Shown: positions 1 to 9,310 of the stretch, one piece after another
How the letters are laid out: each line of letters starts with the position of its first letter
How positions within the stretch are numbered: position 1 is the first letter of the stretch
Assembly: GCA_002315945.1 (NCBI GenBank)
Contig: DCIJ01000055.1
Location: 1 to 64,000 of the forward strand
Origin: Lachnospiraceae bacterium UBA1729
GTDB taxonomy: Bacteria > Bacillota > Clostridia > Lachnospirales > Lachnospiraceae
Direction of reading: 5' to 3'
DNA length: 64,000 bases
The notes under the pieces: generated by a model
Told to the model about the DNA's origin: nothing
Databases searched by the model: none
What the model saw: the letters and a program-made list of their open reading frames with translations, nothing else
Program-made: the position numbers and the translations under genes

Positions 1-27
1 CACTCACAAAGCGTGTAGCATTGTAGT

Positions 28-963
28 TTATAGCGTACTCTTAAAGTAATCAATAGTCTTAATCAGACCCTCCTCCAACTGAATTGAAGGTTCCCAGTCA
101 AGCTTTTCCTTAGCCAGATCAATAACAGGTTTACGCTGCATGGGGTCATCTGAGGGAAGTGGCTCAAATATGAGCTTTGACTTTGATCCGGTCAGTCTGA
201 TTACCTCCTCTGCCAGCTGTCTGATTGTAAATTCTCCAGGGTTACCGATATTGACAGGACCTGTAAAATCAGCAGGTGAATCCATCAGCTTTCTCATTCC
301 GTTAATCAAATCATCCACATAGCAAAAGCTCCTGGTCTGGGAACCATCACCATAGATTGTTATGTCCTGATTGTTAAGTGCCTGTACAATAAAGTTAGAT
401 ACTACTCTTCCATCATGGGCGCTCATTCTAGGGCCATAGGTATTGAAGATTCTCATAACCTTGATTTCAACATTATGAATTCTCTTATAATCAAAGAACA
501 GTGTCTCAGCTACTCTCTTACCCTCATCATAGCAAGAACGGATACCTATTGGGTTTACACATCCTCTGTAGCTTTCTGGCTGGGGATGAATCTCTGGGTC
601 TCCATACACCTCACTGGTACTTGCCTGCAGTATTCTTGCCTTCACTCTCTTGGCCAGTCCCAGCATATTAAAGGCACCTATCATGCTTGTCTTGGTAGTC
701 TGAATGGGATCAAACTGATAGTGAATAGGGCTTGCAGGGCATGCCAGGTTGTAGATCTGATCCACTTCAACATACAAGGGCTGTGTTACATCATGACGAA
801 TAAACTCAAAATATGGATTATTCAACAGATGTCTGATATTGTCTTTGCTTCCTGTATACAAATTATCTACGCAGATTACATCGTTGCCTTCTTTGATAAG
901 TCTGTCGCACAGATGAGATCCTAAGAATCCGGCTCCACCAGTAACAAGAACTCTGTTCTTCAT
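28..963 (-). CDS. UDP-glucuronate decarboxylase (UDP-xylose synthase)
   Basis: Short-chain dehydrogenase-fold enzyme that converts UDP-glucuronate to UDP-xylose, using bound NAD, in the cytosol. The 311-residue protein has the Rossmann motif GGAGFLG at residues 9-15, a TSE segment at 116-118 and the Y145-x3-K149 pair inside SCYDEGK, which is the signature wording of UXS rather than of GalE-type epimerases. Arg211 in GSQTRSF matches the conserved substrate-binding arginine. Length fits bacterial UXS. It has its own strong promoter, so it is not cotranscribed with the upstream kinase operon. It would supply pentose donors to the polysaccharide genes further right. A related 4,6-dehydratase is the main alternative, but the YDEGK motif argues against it. 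Confidence 0.9.
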   Translation of the reverse strand: MKNRVLVTGGAGFLGSHLCDRLIKEGNDVICVDNLYTGSKDNIRHLLNNPYFEFIRHDVTQPLYVEVDQIYNLACPASPIHYQFDPIQTTKTSMIGAFNMLGLAKRVKARILQASTSEVYGDPEIHPQPESYRGCVNPIGIRSCYDEGKRVAETLFFDYKRIHNVEIKVMRIFNTYGPRMSAHDGRVVSNFIVQALNNQDITIYGDGSQTRSFCYVDDLINGMRKLMDSPADFTGPVNIGNPGEFTIRQLAEEVIRLTGSKSKLIFEPLPSDDPMQRKPVIDLAKEKLDWEPSIQLEEGLIKTIDYFKSTL

Positions 964-1010
964 GTCATTTTCCTTTCCTTCGAAATATTAACCAGTTTTT
1001 CAACCCATTC

Positions 1011-1039
1011 ATTATAGAATGGACCTATTTACAGGTCAA
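1011..1039 (-). promoter_or_regulatory. Sigma-A promoter of the UDP-xylose synthase gene
   Basis: On the minus strand TTGACC (1039-1034) is followed by exactly 17 bases and then TATAAT (1016-1011). Transcription would start near 1004, giving a leader of about 40 bases with an AAGGA-type ribosome site before the ATG at 963. The -35 box overlaps the T-tract of the preceding terminator. Confidence 0.85.
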
Positions 1040-1040
1040 A

Positions 1041-1069
1041 AAAAGAGACCAGACAATTTGGTCTCTTTT
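1041..1069 (-). terminator. Intrinsic terminator of the GerMN/kinase operon
   Basis: A 10-bp perfect stem AAAAGAGACC/GGTCTCTTTT with a 9-base loop is followed on the minus strand by an uninterrupted T run. It lies 128 bases after the stop of the GerMN gene and immediately before the promoter of the next gene. Confidence 0.85.
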
Positions 1070-1196
1070 CTACCCATTTGTCAATTATTGCTATCGTTTT
1101 AACAATTATTGCTATTTCGAAACCGATTTTACTTGATAAAAACCAGCACTTTTACCTCGCTATTTTTAGCGGTTTTTAGCAGTTTTCTTAGCCTTT

Positions 1197-2126
1197 TTAC
1201 TCAGGACTGGCTACAAGCTCCAGATTTCTCTCAAAGGGAGTATCCAGGGAAATGGTATCTCTTACGCTTACAGCCTGTTCTCCATTTACAAGGATCTGAA
1301 CTCTGGCAACGTTTGGCAATTCAGATAAGGAATTTACTATAGAGTAAATACTTACTGCTGCTGTAACATTTCCCGGAGGTTGTAAAAAGCCCTCACTCAG
1401 GTTGACATAACATGTTCCGTCCATTGTAGATACATTTATCAGTTTTGTATCTGACGAGACGCTGCTATATCCTACCTGGGAGTCCCCACCAGCAATTATC
1501 TGTTCCACCACCAGCTTATCCATTGAAATATTGGTGTTATATACAACATTTCGGTTTACTTCAACCAGTCCGTCTCCTGCTTCGTTGGCCAGATACAGTT
1601 TCAGGCGAACCTTCTCATATATATTGATTTCATTTCCTGCATTATCAATGAAGCTGTCTGCATTCATAGCACCATATGGGGTTCCATTGCTGTCGGTCAG
1701 TGCCTCTTCGCCTATCTGCAGTGTCACAAAATCAACACCTTTTATCTGAGCGAAGCTTCTCACCAGAGAGGCTCTGATGAGTACCTCCTTTATTGGATTC
1801 AGCTTTCTATAATTCTCATCAACTGTTATCAGCAGATTACCCTTTTCCAGATTAACAGCTTCTATGGAATAGTCTATTCCCCAGGAGGCAATGTGATGCC
1901 CGTCCTCCGGCGTCCTGCCTAACAGTTCCTTAACCTCCTCAATCTGGCCCAGGGTCGTATCGTTTTCAAGATACTGAACATCTGCGTCAATTGTATCTAC
2001 TGATTTGCTCAGGTAATAGACAGATACCGGTGTGCCTGTAGGTTTTTGTTCAGCACATCCTGTAAGCCCCAGCACAGACAGGAGACATGTAGTCAGGCAG
2101 CATATTATACATATCATTCTTTTCAT
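1197..2126 (-). CDS. GerMN-domain lipoprotein
   Basis: Predicted lipoprotein of 309 residues. The signal peptide ends in the lipobox LTGC with Cys24, so it should be anchored to the outer face of the membrane. The body looks like two tandem GerMN-type domains (roughly 35-165 and 175-300), the fold named after germination protein GerM and also found next to kinases in actinobacterial LpqB. Its start overlaps the kinase stop by ATGA and has a GGAGGAG ribosome site, so it is translationally coupled. Its role is unknown; an extracellular regulatory partner of the adjacent histidine kinase is an inference from position. Confidence 0.8.
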   Translation of the reverse strand: MKRMICIICCLTTCLLSVLGLTGCAEQKPTGTPVSVYYLSKSVDTIDADVQYLENDTTLGQIEEVKELLGRTPEDGHHIASWGIDYSIEAVNLEKGNLLITVDENYRKLNPIKEVLIRASLVRSFAQIKGVDFVTLQIGEEALTDSNGTPYGAMNADSFIDNAGNEINIYEKVRLKLYLANEAGDGLVEVNRNVVYNTNISMDKLVVEQIIAGGDSQVGYSSVSSDTKLINVSTMDGTCYVNLSEGFLQPPGNVTAAVSIYSIVNSLSELPNVARVQILVNGEQAVSVRDTISLDTPFERNLELVASPE

Positions 2127-3640
2127 GCCTTGAACTCCTCCTGCTCTACATATTTAATTGGTATTTTTACTGTAAAGGTACTTCCCTCTCCTACAACACT
2201 CTCAACCTGAATGGTACCCTTGTGAAGCATTACAGCATTTTTAGCTATAGCAAGTCCCAGCCCTGTTCCGCCAATTTCTCTTGAATGGGATTTATCTACT
2301 CTGTAGAATCTCTCATAGATATAATGGAGCGAATCTTCCGGGATTCCCCATCCGCTGTCCTCTACCACAACTGTAAAATACATATGGTCAGCGTCCAGTG
2401 TAACCTTGACCCAGCCCCCTTCTTTATTATACTTTATTGCATTTTCTACCAGATTGGATATGGCTAAGGAAAGCTTCACCTCATCAATATCAGCCTCCAC
2501 ATCTCTAATACATTCCAGTGTCAATTCCACATTGCCTCTTCGTGCAATAGGTCTTAGACGTTTCATAAGTATCTCAAGGAGCTGATTGATATCTATCTTG
2601 TTGATGACAAGCTTTGCCTCTGTTTTGTCCATCTTAACCAAAGACAGGAGGTCATCTATTATCTTGCTTTCTCTGTCTATTTCGCCAGTAATATCCGTCA
2701 TAAATTCCTGGTAGAGTTCCACTGGCACGTTGTCCTGCCCCACCAGTGAGTCAGCCAGAACCTTCATGGATGTAATTGGCGTCTTCAATTCATGAGACAC
2801 ATTGGCCACAAATTCCTGTCTGGATTTGTCCAGGGCCTGCATTCTTCCCAGTACCTGATTGAAAGCATCAACCACGTGCTCAGTCTCTGTATAATCCCTG
2901 ATGGCAATAGGTTCCTCAATAAAACCCTCCTTCATTCCCTTAACCGCCTGAGTAAGCCTGTCAAAGGGCGATGTCATTATGGTGCATAAAAATAATGACA
3001 GTGCCAGCAGAAATGCAAAAATAGTTAACAGATACATGGCAGAATTATCAGACAGTATCTCCATTGTAGTAATGATGGTATCTGTAGATACTGACGTCAG
3101 CAGTACTCCGTCAGCCAGAGTCACCTCATCAGGTGCCACAGTTGTGGCCATGGCATCCAGTATGGAATTATTAGCTGTCGTAGCTGTAAGTCCAATTGGG
3201 GTAGTTATCTCAATATAAGCATTGCTCTTGTCATAATTATAGGTTCCTATGCCACGAAACGCCTCCAGAACCTCTTTTGATACAATGGTTTTTCCTTCGG
3301 CAATTCCATAGGTATCCTTAATAATTCTAAAGTTTTTATCAATAACAAGTACACGCCCATCATACAGATTGGACAACTGCTCTAATTCAGTATTAATTGT
3401 CTCGGAGGATGTATCCCTAAGATAATCATAGGTAATCAGATGATCTGCCAGAATCTTGAACTGATTCTGCACATCAAGAACGCGCACACTGACAGCACGG
3501 TCCTCATAGCTTCGCAGTATTTCATGGCGCAAAAGCATTGGAGGCAGGCTGCCAATGAGCACAAGCACTAAAAATAACTGTACCTTAAGACTTCTAAATA
3601 TTCTAAGTACAGACAATATTTTTTTAAATCTATTCAGCAT
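2123..3640 (-). CDS. Membrane sensor histidine kinase
   Basis: A 505-residue class I kinase. Membrane helices at about 20-38 and 202-223 bracket an extracellular sensor of about 160 residues. A HAMP linker is followed by the HisKA motif SHELKTP with phospho-accepting His283, an N box with Asn400, a G1 box DSGWGIP at 428-434 and a G2 box GGTGLGL at 457-463. All catalytic elements are intact. The gene overlaps the end of the response regulator gene by 11 bases and the start of the GerMN gene by 4. The layout resembles WalK/PhoR-type cell-envelope kinases; the signal cannot be read from sequence. Confidence 0.92.
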   Translation of the reverse strand: MLNRFKKILSVLRIFRSLKVQLFLVLVLIGSLPPMLLRHEILRSYEDRAVSVRVLDVQNQFKILADHLITYDYLRDTSSETINTELEQLSNLYDGRVLVIDKNFRIIKDTYGIAEGKTIVSKEVLEAFRGIGTYNYDKSNAYIEITTPIGLTATTANNSILDAMATTVAPDEVTLADGVLLTSVSTDTIITTMEILSDNSAMYLLTIFAFLLALSLFLCTIMTSPFDRLTQAVKGMKEGFIEEPIAIRDYTETEHVVDAFNQVLGRMQALDKSRQEFVANVSHELKTPITSMKVLADSLVGQDNVPVELYQEFMTDITGEIDRESKIIDDLLSLVKMDKTEAKLVINKIDINQLLEILMKRLRPIARRGNVELTLECIRDVEADIDEVKLSLAISNLVENAIKYNKEGGWVKVTLDADHMYFTVVVEDSGWGIPEDSLHYIYERFYRVDKSHSREIGGTGLGLAIAKNAVMLHKGTIQVESVVGEGSTFTVKIPIKYVEQEEFKA

Positions 3641-4319
3641 AAAAATATCCTACGCCCCACTTTGTATGAACATACTTGGGCTCACTGGGATTACGCTCTA
3701 TTTTTTCACGGAGACGACGAACATGTACATCAACCGTTCTTACATCTCCAGGATAATCAGTTCCCCAAACCAGCTTGAGCAGGTCATTTCTTCCATATAC
3801 CTTGCCAGGATTCTGGATAAAGAGCTCCAGCAGATCAAACTCCTTGGTGGTCAGATTAATCTTAACATCTTCGATCATTACATTTCTGTTCTCAAGATCA
3901 AGACGCATGTCACCCTTCACAATTACATGGGAGGGCTTGGATCCTTCCTTTTTGTCTCCCAGGCGACGCATAATTGCTTTCATTCTGGCCTTAACTTCCA
4001 ATATATTGAAAGGCTTGGTCACATAGTCATCTGCACCATACTCCAGTCCCATAATTTTATCCATGTCATCGCCTTTTGCAGTTAACATAATTATCGGAAC
4101 CTGGGAGAATTCTCTGATCTGCTGGCAAACCTCCAGACCTGAAAGCTTTGGAAGCATTATGTCTAACAATATGATATCAAAAGTCTCTGATGTAGCCATC
4201 TGTACAGCTTCTTCCCCATCATAAGCACAGGATACTTCATAATCATCCTGTTCCAGGGAGAATCTTATTCCCTTTACTATTAATTTTTCATCGTCTACTA
4301 CCAGAACTTTTTTTGCCAT
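3630..4319 (-). CDS. OmpR/PhoB-family response regulator
   Basis: A 229-residue two-domain regulator. The receiver domain has the acidic pair D9-D10, phospho-acceptor Asp53 in LLDIMLP and Lys102 in the TKPF motif. The C-terminal winged helix (about 130-229) contains the RTVDVHVRRLREK recognition segment of the OmpR family. It precedes and overlaps the histidine kinase gene, its evident partner. The product resembles WalR and other envelope-stress regulators, but the regulon cannot be deduced here. Confidence 0.93.
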   Translation of the reverse strand: MAKKVLVVDDEKLIVKGIRFSLEQDDYEVSCAYDGEEAVQMATSETFDIILLDIMLPKLSGLEVCQQIREFSQVPIIMLTAKGDDMDKIMGLEYGADDYVTKPFNILEVKARMKAIMRRLGDKKEGSKPSHVIVKGDMRLDLENRNVMIEDVKINLTTKEFDLLELFIQNPGKVYGRNDLLKLVWGTDYPGDVRTVDVHVRRLREKIERNPSEPKYVHTKWGVGYFYAE

Positions 4320-4322
4320 ATT

Positions 4323-4946
4323 CTATTCCGCCACAATCTGATTTTTTATTTTTTCAAATGCCCCCTGCTTAATTCCAGGGACATTCATAATGTCCTCTAT
4401 ACAGGTAAACAATCCCTGATTCTGTCTGTACTCGACAATTGCCCCGGCTCTGGATTCTCCGATTCCCGTCAGCTTCATTAACTCAGATACATCTGCCTGA
4501 TTGATATTAATCAGACCCGCCTCCTTTATTTCCTTCTGTCTGGCAATTATATCCTCTGGCCCCGGAACCGTAATTTGCATTCCATCCTCAATTGGCAGTG
4601 CCTGATTTACCTGCTCTGCACAGGCCTCCTCAGTCATACCTCCGGCCATATCAATCGCTTCATATATGCGGCTACCCTGTGGAAGCTCGTATACTCCGGG
4701 CCTTAATACCTTGCCACATACGTACACATAAATCTTAGGTGAATAATACTGAGGCTGCATTACAGTGTGGACAGTTACCATTTCGTCAGCAGTATGCTCC
4801 ACCTGTTCAAGCTCGCTTAATTCCTCCTCCAGCATCTCCTCCTCTGAGGAAGCTACAGTAGATATGCTAATGTCATCCCTTGAACAGCCTGCACTAAATC
4901 CCAGTATCAGACCAGTGATTGTTAAAACAAATATTTTTTTCTTCAT
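4323..4946 (-). CDS. comEA: ComEA-like SLBB / helix-hairpin-helix DNA-binding lipoprotein
   Basis: A 207-residue exported protein. The signal sequence ends in FSAGC with a possible lipid-modified Cys21. After an acidic linker comes an SLBB domain (about 71-130, with VCGKVLRPGVYELP) and then two helix-hairpin-helix motifs (about 146-207: ININQAD, LTGIGESRAGAI, VPGIKQGAFEKI). This order is that of ComEA, the surface DNA receptor of competence, which feeds DNA to ComEC. The ribosome site is AAAGGAG. It is the first gene of an operon with the two-component system, 3 bases upstream of the regulator. A comEC gene is not in the window, so a role in DNA uptake is inferred from the family. Confidence 0.82.
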   Translation of the reverse strand: MKKKIFVLTITGLILGFSAGCSRDDISISTVASSEEEMLEEELSELEQVEHTADEMVTVHTVMQPQYYSPKIYVYVCGKVLRPGVYELPQGSRIYEAIDMAGGMTEEACAEQVNQALPIEDGMQITVPGPEDIIARQKEIKEAGLININQADVSELMKLTGIGESRAGAIVEYRQNQGLFTCIEDIMNVPGIKQGAFEKIKNQIVAE

Positions 4947-5047
4947 TTTTGCTCCTTTCCTAACCTCTTTTGGGAAAATGCCTCCAAAAGAAGTCTACCC
5001 TTGGGACACACTCTTCCCTCAGATAAAAACGGAGCCAACGCAACCTG

Positions 5048-5082
5048 ACCACAACGCCACACACTTTGCGAGTGTCCTTAGG
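5048..5082. repeat. Dispersed 35-bp element, copy 1
   Basis: The sequence from ACCACAACG to CCTTAGG matches the copy at 42984-43019 in about 30 of 34 aligned positions. It carries a small CACT-TTGCG-AGTG hairpin. In both places it lies within 4-13 bases of an intrinsic terminator and upstream of a minus-strand gene start. Confidence 0.7.
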
Positions 5083-5094
5083 TATGGAATAAAA

Positions 5095-5127
5095 AAGTTG
5101 CGTATAGACTAATCTTATACGCAACTT
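5095..5127 (-). terminator. Terminator after the malic enzyme / DUF4364 genes
   Basis: An 11-bp perfect stem AAGTTGCGTAT/ATACGCAACTT with an 11-base loop is followed on the minus strand by TTTTTT. It lies 17 bases beyond the DUF4364 stop codon. Confidence 0.85.
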
Positions 5128-5143
5128 GTACATTTTACAATAA

Positions 5144-5659
5144 CTAAAAAAGGTTTTTAGTCAGATACTGGTAGATTTTTTCATTACGCTTCTGCCAGTT
5201 ATCACATATATTTGAGGCAATATCTTCCAGCGGGACCGTCATTGTCAGATGAACCAGATCGTAATCCTTCTCCTTGGCCACCAGATCCACCTGATACTCT
5301 CCATTAACAAGTCTCTGATAATTACCCTGAATGGCAACCTGCCGCCTTAGTTCGGGACAGTTCTTGTTTAGATACTCTTCAATATCCTTCTTGATTCCTG
5401 CGTTGATACGGGCCTCAAACAATGTCAGTGTTTCCTTGCCCTCATCAGTAATTCTCAGATGAGTTCTGTTTCGAACAGAGTTTGCTACTACATATCCGCC
5501 ATCCTCCAGCTCTGAAAAGGCCTTCTGCAGATTCATGAAGTTGGTATAATCCTTCTCCAGAATAAAATCACCTATCTGAGCCTTTGTAAGCGGAAAGTTA
5601 ACATAATTCAGCATATACAGCACTATTAACTTGTAAAGCATTACTCCTTCGCCAACCAT
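5144..5659 (-). CDS. DUF4364 family protein, winged-helix-like
   Basis: A 171-residue cytosolic protein recognised as DUF4364, a family common in Clostridia. The N-terminal half (LYKLIVLYMLNYVNFPLTK onward) reads as a PadR/MarR-like winged helix with a wing near RTHLRITDEGKETL; the C-terminal half is a small alpha/beta domain. No enzymatic motif is visible. The start codon overlaps the malic enzyme stop by one base (TAATG), implying coupled translation; Met7, preceded by GAAGGAG, is an alternative start. A transcriptional regulator is plausible from the fold but unproven. Confidence 0.8.
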   Translation of the reverse strand: MVGEGVMLYKLIVLYMLNYVNFPLTKAQIGDFILEKDYTNFMNLQKAFSELEDGGYVVANSVRNRTHLRITDEGKETLTLFEARINAGIKKDIEEYLNKNCPELRRQVAIQGNYQRLVNGEYQVDLVAKEKDYDLVHLTMTVPLEDIASNICDNWQKRNEKIYQYLTKNLF

Positions 5660-6813
5660 TATCTCTCAATATTGTCCTTTACTGCTTTTGCAACCACCTC
5701 TGCTACTCCTGGCATAAATGCCTGAGGCAGAATATTAACATCACTCAGTTCACTGTCAGGCACAAGATTTGCTATTGCATTTGCAGCTGCCAGTTTCATC
5801 TTTTCAGTAATCTGAGGTGCTCTTCCCTCCAATGCTCCCTTGAAAATTCCAGGGAAGGCTACCACATTGTTTACCTGATTAGGGAAATCACTTCTGCCGG
5901 TTCCAACTACTCTGGCACCAGCCTTCTTAGCTATATCAGGCATAATTTCTGGAACAGGATTAGCCATTGCAAACAGTATTGAATCCTGAGCCATGGAAGC
6001 AACCATTTCCTCAGTTACAATGCCAGGCGCTGATACACCTACAAAAATGTCTGCATTTTTCATAACATCTGCCAGTTTTCCGGTTTCCTTGTTGGGATTG
6101 GTAATTCTGGCCATTTCCTGCTGCATGTAATTCATATCAGGATTCTCGGGATCCAGCACGCCAAACTTGTCGCACATAATCAGATTCTTAAAGCCGTATG
6201 TAATCAAAAGCTTTGAGATTGCAACGCCAGCACTGCCTGCCCCGTTTACAACCACCTTACAGTCTTCTTTTTTCTTTCCAACCACCTTAAGGGCATTCAT
6301 AATTCCTGCCAGCACAACGATTGCAGTTCCGTGCTGATCATCATGGAATACTGGAATATCCAGCATTTCCTTTAATCTCTCTTCTATTTCAAAACATCTG
6401 GGAGCAGAAATATCCTCCAGATTAATTCCGCCAAAGGCTGGAGCTATATTTTTTACAGTCTGAATAATCTCTTCTGTATCCTGGGTATCCAGACAGATGG
6501 GCACTGCATTTACACCACCAAACTCCTTGAACAGCACTGCCTTACCTTCCATAACAGGCATTCCTGCATAAGGCCCTATATTGCCCAGTCCCAGTACAGC
6601 GCTTCCGTCAGAGACAACTGCAACTGTATTCTGCTTGATAGTATAGGTATATGCCAGTTCCTTATCCTTGGCAATCTCTTTGCAGGGCTCGGCCACACCA
6701 GGAGTGTATGCTATTGCCAGATCTTCACGAGATTTAACCGGTGTCTTTGAAACGGTTTCAATTTTACCACGCCATTCTTTGTGCTTTTGGATTGCCAGTT
6801 CTGCCTGTGTCAT
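5659..6813 (-). CDS. Malic enzyme (oxaloacetate-decarboxylating, short bacterial form)
   Basis: Oxidatively decarboxylates malate to pyruvate and CO2 with NAD or NADP. The N-terminal domain has [12 protein letters not shown], the substrate/metal segment [11 protein letters not shown] and DDQHGTA; the NAD-binding domain has [12 protein letters not shown]. About 384 residues, the length of the single-domain bacterial type without a phosphotransacetylase extension. I place the start at 6813 (MTQAELAI) because GAGGAGAAG sits 8-10 bases upstream; the longer reading to 6840 has no ribosome site. It is transcribed ahead of the DUF4364 gene. Cofactor preference cannot be decided by eye. Confidence 0.92.
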   Translation of the reverse strand: MTQAELAIQKHKEWRGKIETVSKTPVKSREDLAIAYTPGVAEPCKEIAKDKELAYTYTIKQNTVAVVSDGSAVLGLGNIGPYAGMPVMEGKAVLFKEFGGVNAVPICLDTQDTEEIIQTVKNIAPAFGGINLEDISAPRCFEIEERLKEMLDIPVFHDDQHGTAIVVLAGIMNALKVVGKKKEDCKVVVNGAGSAGVAISKLLITYGFKNLIMCDKFGVLDPENPDMNYMQQEMARITNPNKETGKLADVMKNADIFVGVSAPGIVTEEMVASMAQDSILFAMANPVPEIMPDIAKKAGARVVGTGRSDFPNQVNNVVAFPGIFKGALEGRAPQITEKMKLAAANAIANLVPDSELSDVNILPQAFMPGVAEVVAKAVKDNIER

Positions 6814-6871
6814 TTTTTCTTCTCCTCTGTATAGAATCATTTATTTCGTGCATTAACGCCACTGAATGTAA

Positions 6872-6880
6872 AGTATAGCA
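6872..6880 (-). promoter_or_regulatory. Extended -10 promoter of the malic enzyme gene
   Basis: The minus strand reads TGC-TATACT, an extended -10 box, about 60 bases before the chosen start. No good -35 is visible; the upstream DNA is the T-tract of the preceding terminator. Confidence 0.5.
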
Positions 6881-6888
6881 CAAAAAAA

Positions 6889-6911
6889 CCTCTCCTGCCA
6901 TGCAGGAGAGG
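6889..6911 (-). terminator. Terminator of the sugar ABC transporter operon
   Basis: A 10-bp stem CCTCTCCTGC/GCAGGAGAGG with a 3-base loop is followed on the minus strand by seven T residues. It lies about 40 bases after the stop of the last permease gene. Confidence 0.93.
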
Positions 6912-6952
6912 AAACCCATTAAATATTTTAAATTTCTTTAAAATACTACTTA

Positions 6953-8122
6953 CTATTTTGTGCTCTTGTTTTTGTTATTCATAATTTCGAATACAACAGC
7001 TGCAAGAAGTACTACACCCTTAACAACCTTCTGCCAGTTAGCATCAACGCTCATCAGTGACATACCCAGGTTAATAACACCGATAAGAGTAGCACCAACG
7101 ATCATTCCAAATACGGAACCTGATCCACCATAAGCAGATACACCACCAACTACGCATGATGCAATTGCATCCATTTCGAAGTTGGTTCCAGCTGTTGAGT
7201 TAGCAGCCTGGAAACGAGCAGTAGTAATGAATCCTGCAATAGTAGTAAGAACTGCCATATTCAGATAAGCTATGAACATAATTCTCTTGGTATCTACACC
7301 AGAAAGTCTTGTTGCTTCTGCATTACCACCAATTGTATAGAAATAACGTCCAATTGTAGTCTTATCAGTAATAAAATCGTAAATAAGAACGATTACAGTA
7401 ACCCATACAAGAACTGTAGGGATACCACCTGCCAGGCTTAACTTGTAAGCAAACAGCAGGATAACTGCAATTGCAAGTATACTCTTTACTGCCAGTGCAA
7501 TAATTGAGTCTGCCTCATAACCCTTCTTAAGTCTTACAGCTCTGGTTCTGATATTAAGTGCCAGAACAATGATACTTGCTACAATACCAGTAATAAGGCA
7601 GATCATATTAACTGTCTTAGGTGCTGTTTCAAAAAGCTTTCCTGAGAAAATCTTAAGGAATCCATCAGGAATAGGAGCGATACTACCTGTTGTTGAATGA
7701 GATGAAAGCAGTGCAACTGCCCATCCTCTGAATGCCAGGTAACCAGCAAGTGTTGCAATCCAGGGTGGAACATTAACGTATGCAATCAGATAACCCAGTA
7801 CGCATCCATAGATAATACCAATAACAAGGAGAACAAGGATTGCCACAGGAACACTCATCTCATAGTTAACCATGAGGATACCACCAACAGCTCCGATGAA
7901 GCAGATAAATGATCCACATGAAAGGTCGATGTTACCACCTGTTAACATACACATCAGCATACCAGTTGCCAGAACATATACATATGCATTCTGAGCAATC
8001 AGGGCACTGAAGTTGTTTGCCATAAAGATTGATCCCTTAGTCGTAAATGTAAAGAAAAGATATACAAGTACGAGGACGATCAGCATTGTGTTTTTTCTAA
8101 TTATAGAAACTGCGTTCTTCAC
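6953..8122 (-). CDS. Monosaccharide ABC transporter permease, second copy (MglC/GguB type)
   Basis: Polytopic inner-membrane subunit of about 389 residues with 8-10 hydrophobic helices and the family segment ATGMLMCMLTGGNIDLS, the permease motif of the CUT2 group (MglC, RbsC, XylH, GguB). Further matches are GRYFYTIGGNAEATRLSGV and the C-terminal MSVDANWQKVVKG. I start it at the GTG at 8122: AAGGAGG precedes it by 8 bases and overlaps the stop of the other permease gene, while the longer ORF has no ribosome site. It is clearly paralogous to the upstream permease and is last in the operon. Confidence 0.9.
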   Translation of the reverse strand: MKNAVSIIRKNTMLIVLVLVYLFFTFTTKGSIFMANNFSALIAQNAYVYVLATGMLMCMLTGGNIDLSCGSFICFIGAVGGILMVNYEMSVPVAILVLLVIGIIYGCVLGYLIAYVNVPPWIATLAGYLAFRGWAVALLSSHSTTGSIAPIPDGFLKIFSGKLFETAPKTVNMICLITGIVASIIVLALNIRTRAVRLKKGYEADSIIALAVKSILAIAVILLFAYKLSLAGGIPTVLVWVTVIVLIYDFITDKTTIGRYFYTIGGNAEATRLSGVDTKRIMFIAYLNMAVLTTIAGFITTARFQAANSTAGTNFEMDAIASCVVGGVSAYGGSGSVFGMIVGATLIGVINLGMSLMSVDANWQKVVKGVVLLAAVVFEIMNNKNKSTK

Positions 8123-8135
8123 TTTTTCTTCCTCC

Positions 8136-9308
8136 TTACTTCTTTTCTCTCTTAGACAGTACGTCAAAGGTTACAGCTACCAAAAGTACCAGACCCTTTA
8201 CAACCTTCTGATAGTTAGCATCAACTGCCATGATTGACATACCCTGGTTGATTACACCCATCAGAATAGCACCGATAATTACACCAGGTACATTACCGAT
8301 TCCACCATAAGCAGATGCTCCACCGATGAAGCAGGCTGCGATAGCATCCATTTCATAACCCTGTCCAAATGTAGGCTGACTTCCGACAGCTCTTGCAATT
8401 GTAAGGATACCTGCAAGTGCAGCTAACAGTCCCATATTAACATAAGCAATGAAGAAGATATTTTTTGTATTAATACCAGACAGTCTGGTTGCTTTTTCAT
8501 TACCACCTACTGCATAGAGATAACGTCCAACAGTAGTATTGTTTGTTACATAGTTATAAATAAGAACGATGATTCCAATCCAGATAAGGGATGAAGGAAT
8601 ACCTTTGTGTCTTGATAATGTGTAGGTAACCCACAGTTCAACAACGGTAATTACTACCATCTTGACTGTTGCTCCAAGAACAGGATCAACCACATAGCCC
8701 TGAGCTTTCTTTCTGATTCTTGATACAACAGAGCCAACCACATAGATGATTGCAATTGCAACACCTGCAACCATACATGTCATATTCAGGTTCTCATTTC
8801 CACCAATAAAATCAGGTACATAGCAATCAGCGCCGCCACCAAATACATTTAAGAATGCTTCATCGCCAATACCAATTGCCTGGCCACCATGAACTACGTT
8901 TGCCAGACCTCTGAAACCGTACATACCAGCCAAAGTTGCGATGAAAGGAGGTACATTTACATATGCAATCCAGTAACCCTGGAAAGCACCTGCCAGCGCG
9001 CCTACTAAAAGCATTACAATTGATGCAACAATCCAGTTGCCACCCTTTGCCATCATGCTGGCACCAATACCACCTGCAAAAGCGATAACCGAACCAACTG
9101 AAAGGTCGATGTTACCACCAGTGAGAATACAAAGTAACATACCAGTTGCAAGTACGAATACGTATGCATTCTGGCTAATCAGGTTGTTGAAGTTCTGAGG
9201 CAGAAGAATCTTGCCTTCTGTTCCCACATAGAAGAAAGCCACAACGATTACAAGAGCGAATATCATGCTGTACTTCTGAATAGACTTTCCAATTCCGGCC
9301 TTTTCCAT
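8136..9308 (-). CDS. Monosaccharide ABC transporter permease, first copy (MglC/GguB type)
   Basis: A 390-residue CUT2 permease with the hallmark ATGMLLCILTGGNIDLS segment, GRYLYAVGGNEKATRLSGI and MAVDANYQKVVKG. It aligns along its whole length with the permease that follows it, differing mainly in the periplasmic loops at about 145-175 and in the cytoplasmic linker. Two adjacent non-identical permeases suggest a heterodimeric channel, whereas MglC and RbsC act as homodimers. It lies 2 bases after the ATPase gene, with an AGGGG-type ribosome site. Confidence 0.9.
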   Translation of the reverse strand: MEKAGIGKSIQKYSMIFALVIVVAFFYVGTEGKILLPQNFNNLISQNAYVFVLATGMLLCILTGGNIDLSVGSVIAFAGGIGASMMAKGGNWIVASIVMLLVGALAGAFQGYWIAYVNVPPFIATLAGMYGFRGLANVVHGGQAIGIGDEAFLNVFGGGADCYVPDFIGGNENLNMTCMVAGVAIAIIYVVGSVVSRIRKKAQGYVVDPVLGATVKMVVITVVELWVTYTLSRHKGIPSSLIWIGIIVLIYNYVTNNTTVGRYLYAVGGNEKATRLSGINTKNIFFIAYVNMGLLAALAGILTIARAVGSQPTFGQGYEMDAIAACFIGGASAYGGIGNVPGVIIGAILMGVINQGMSIMAVDANYQKVVKGLVLLVAVTFDVLSKREKK

Positions 9309-9310
9309 AA

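Noticed and set aside
415..924. A 169-residue plus-strand frame
   Set aside because: It is the shadow of the UDP-xylose synthase gene, with no recognisable domain or ribosome site.
4947..5047. A riboswitch upstream of the ComEA-like gene
   Set aside because: A short TCTTTTGG/CCAAAAGA stem can be drawn, but no known riboswitch core motif is visible.
8123..8167. Longer start of the second permease gene
   Set aside because: The added residues overlap the preceding permease gene, and the AAGGAGG site points to the GTG at 8122.
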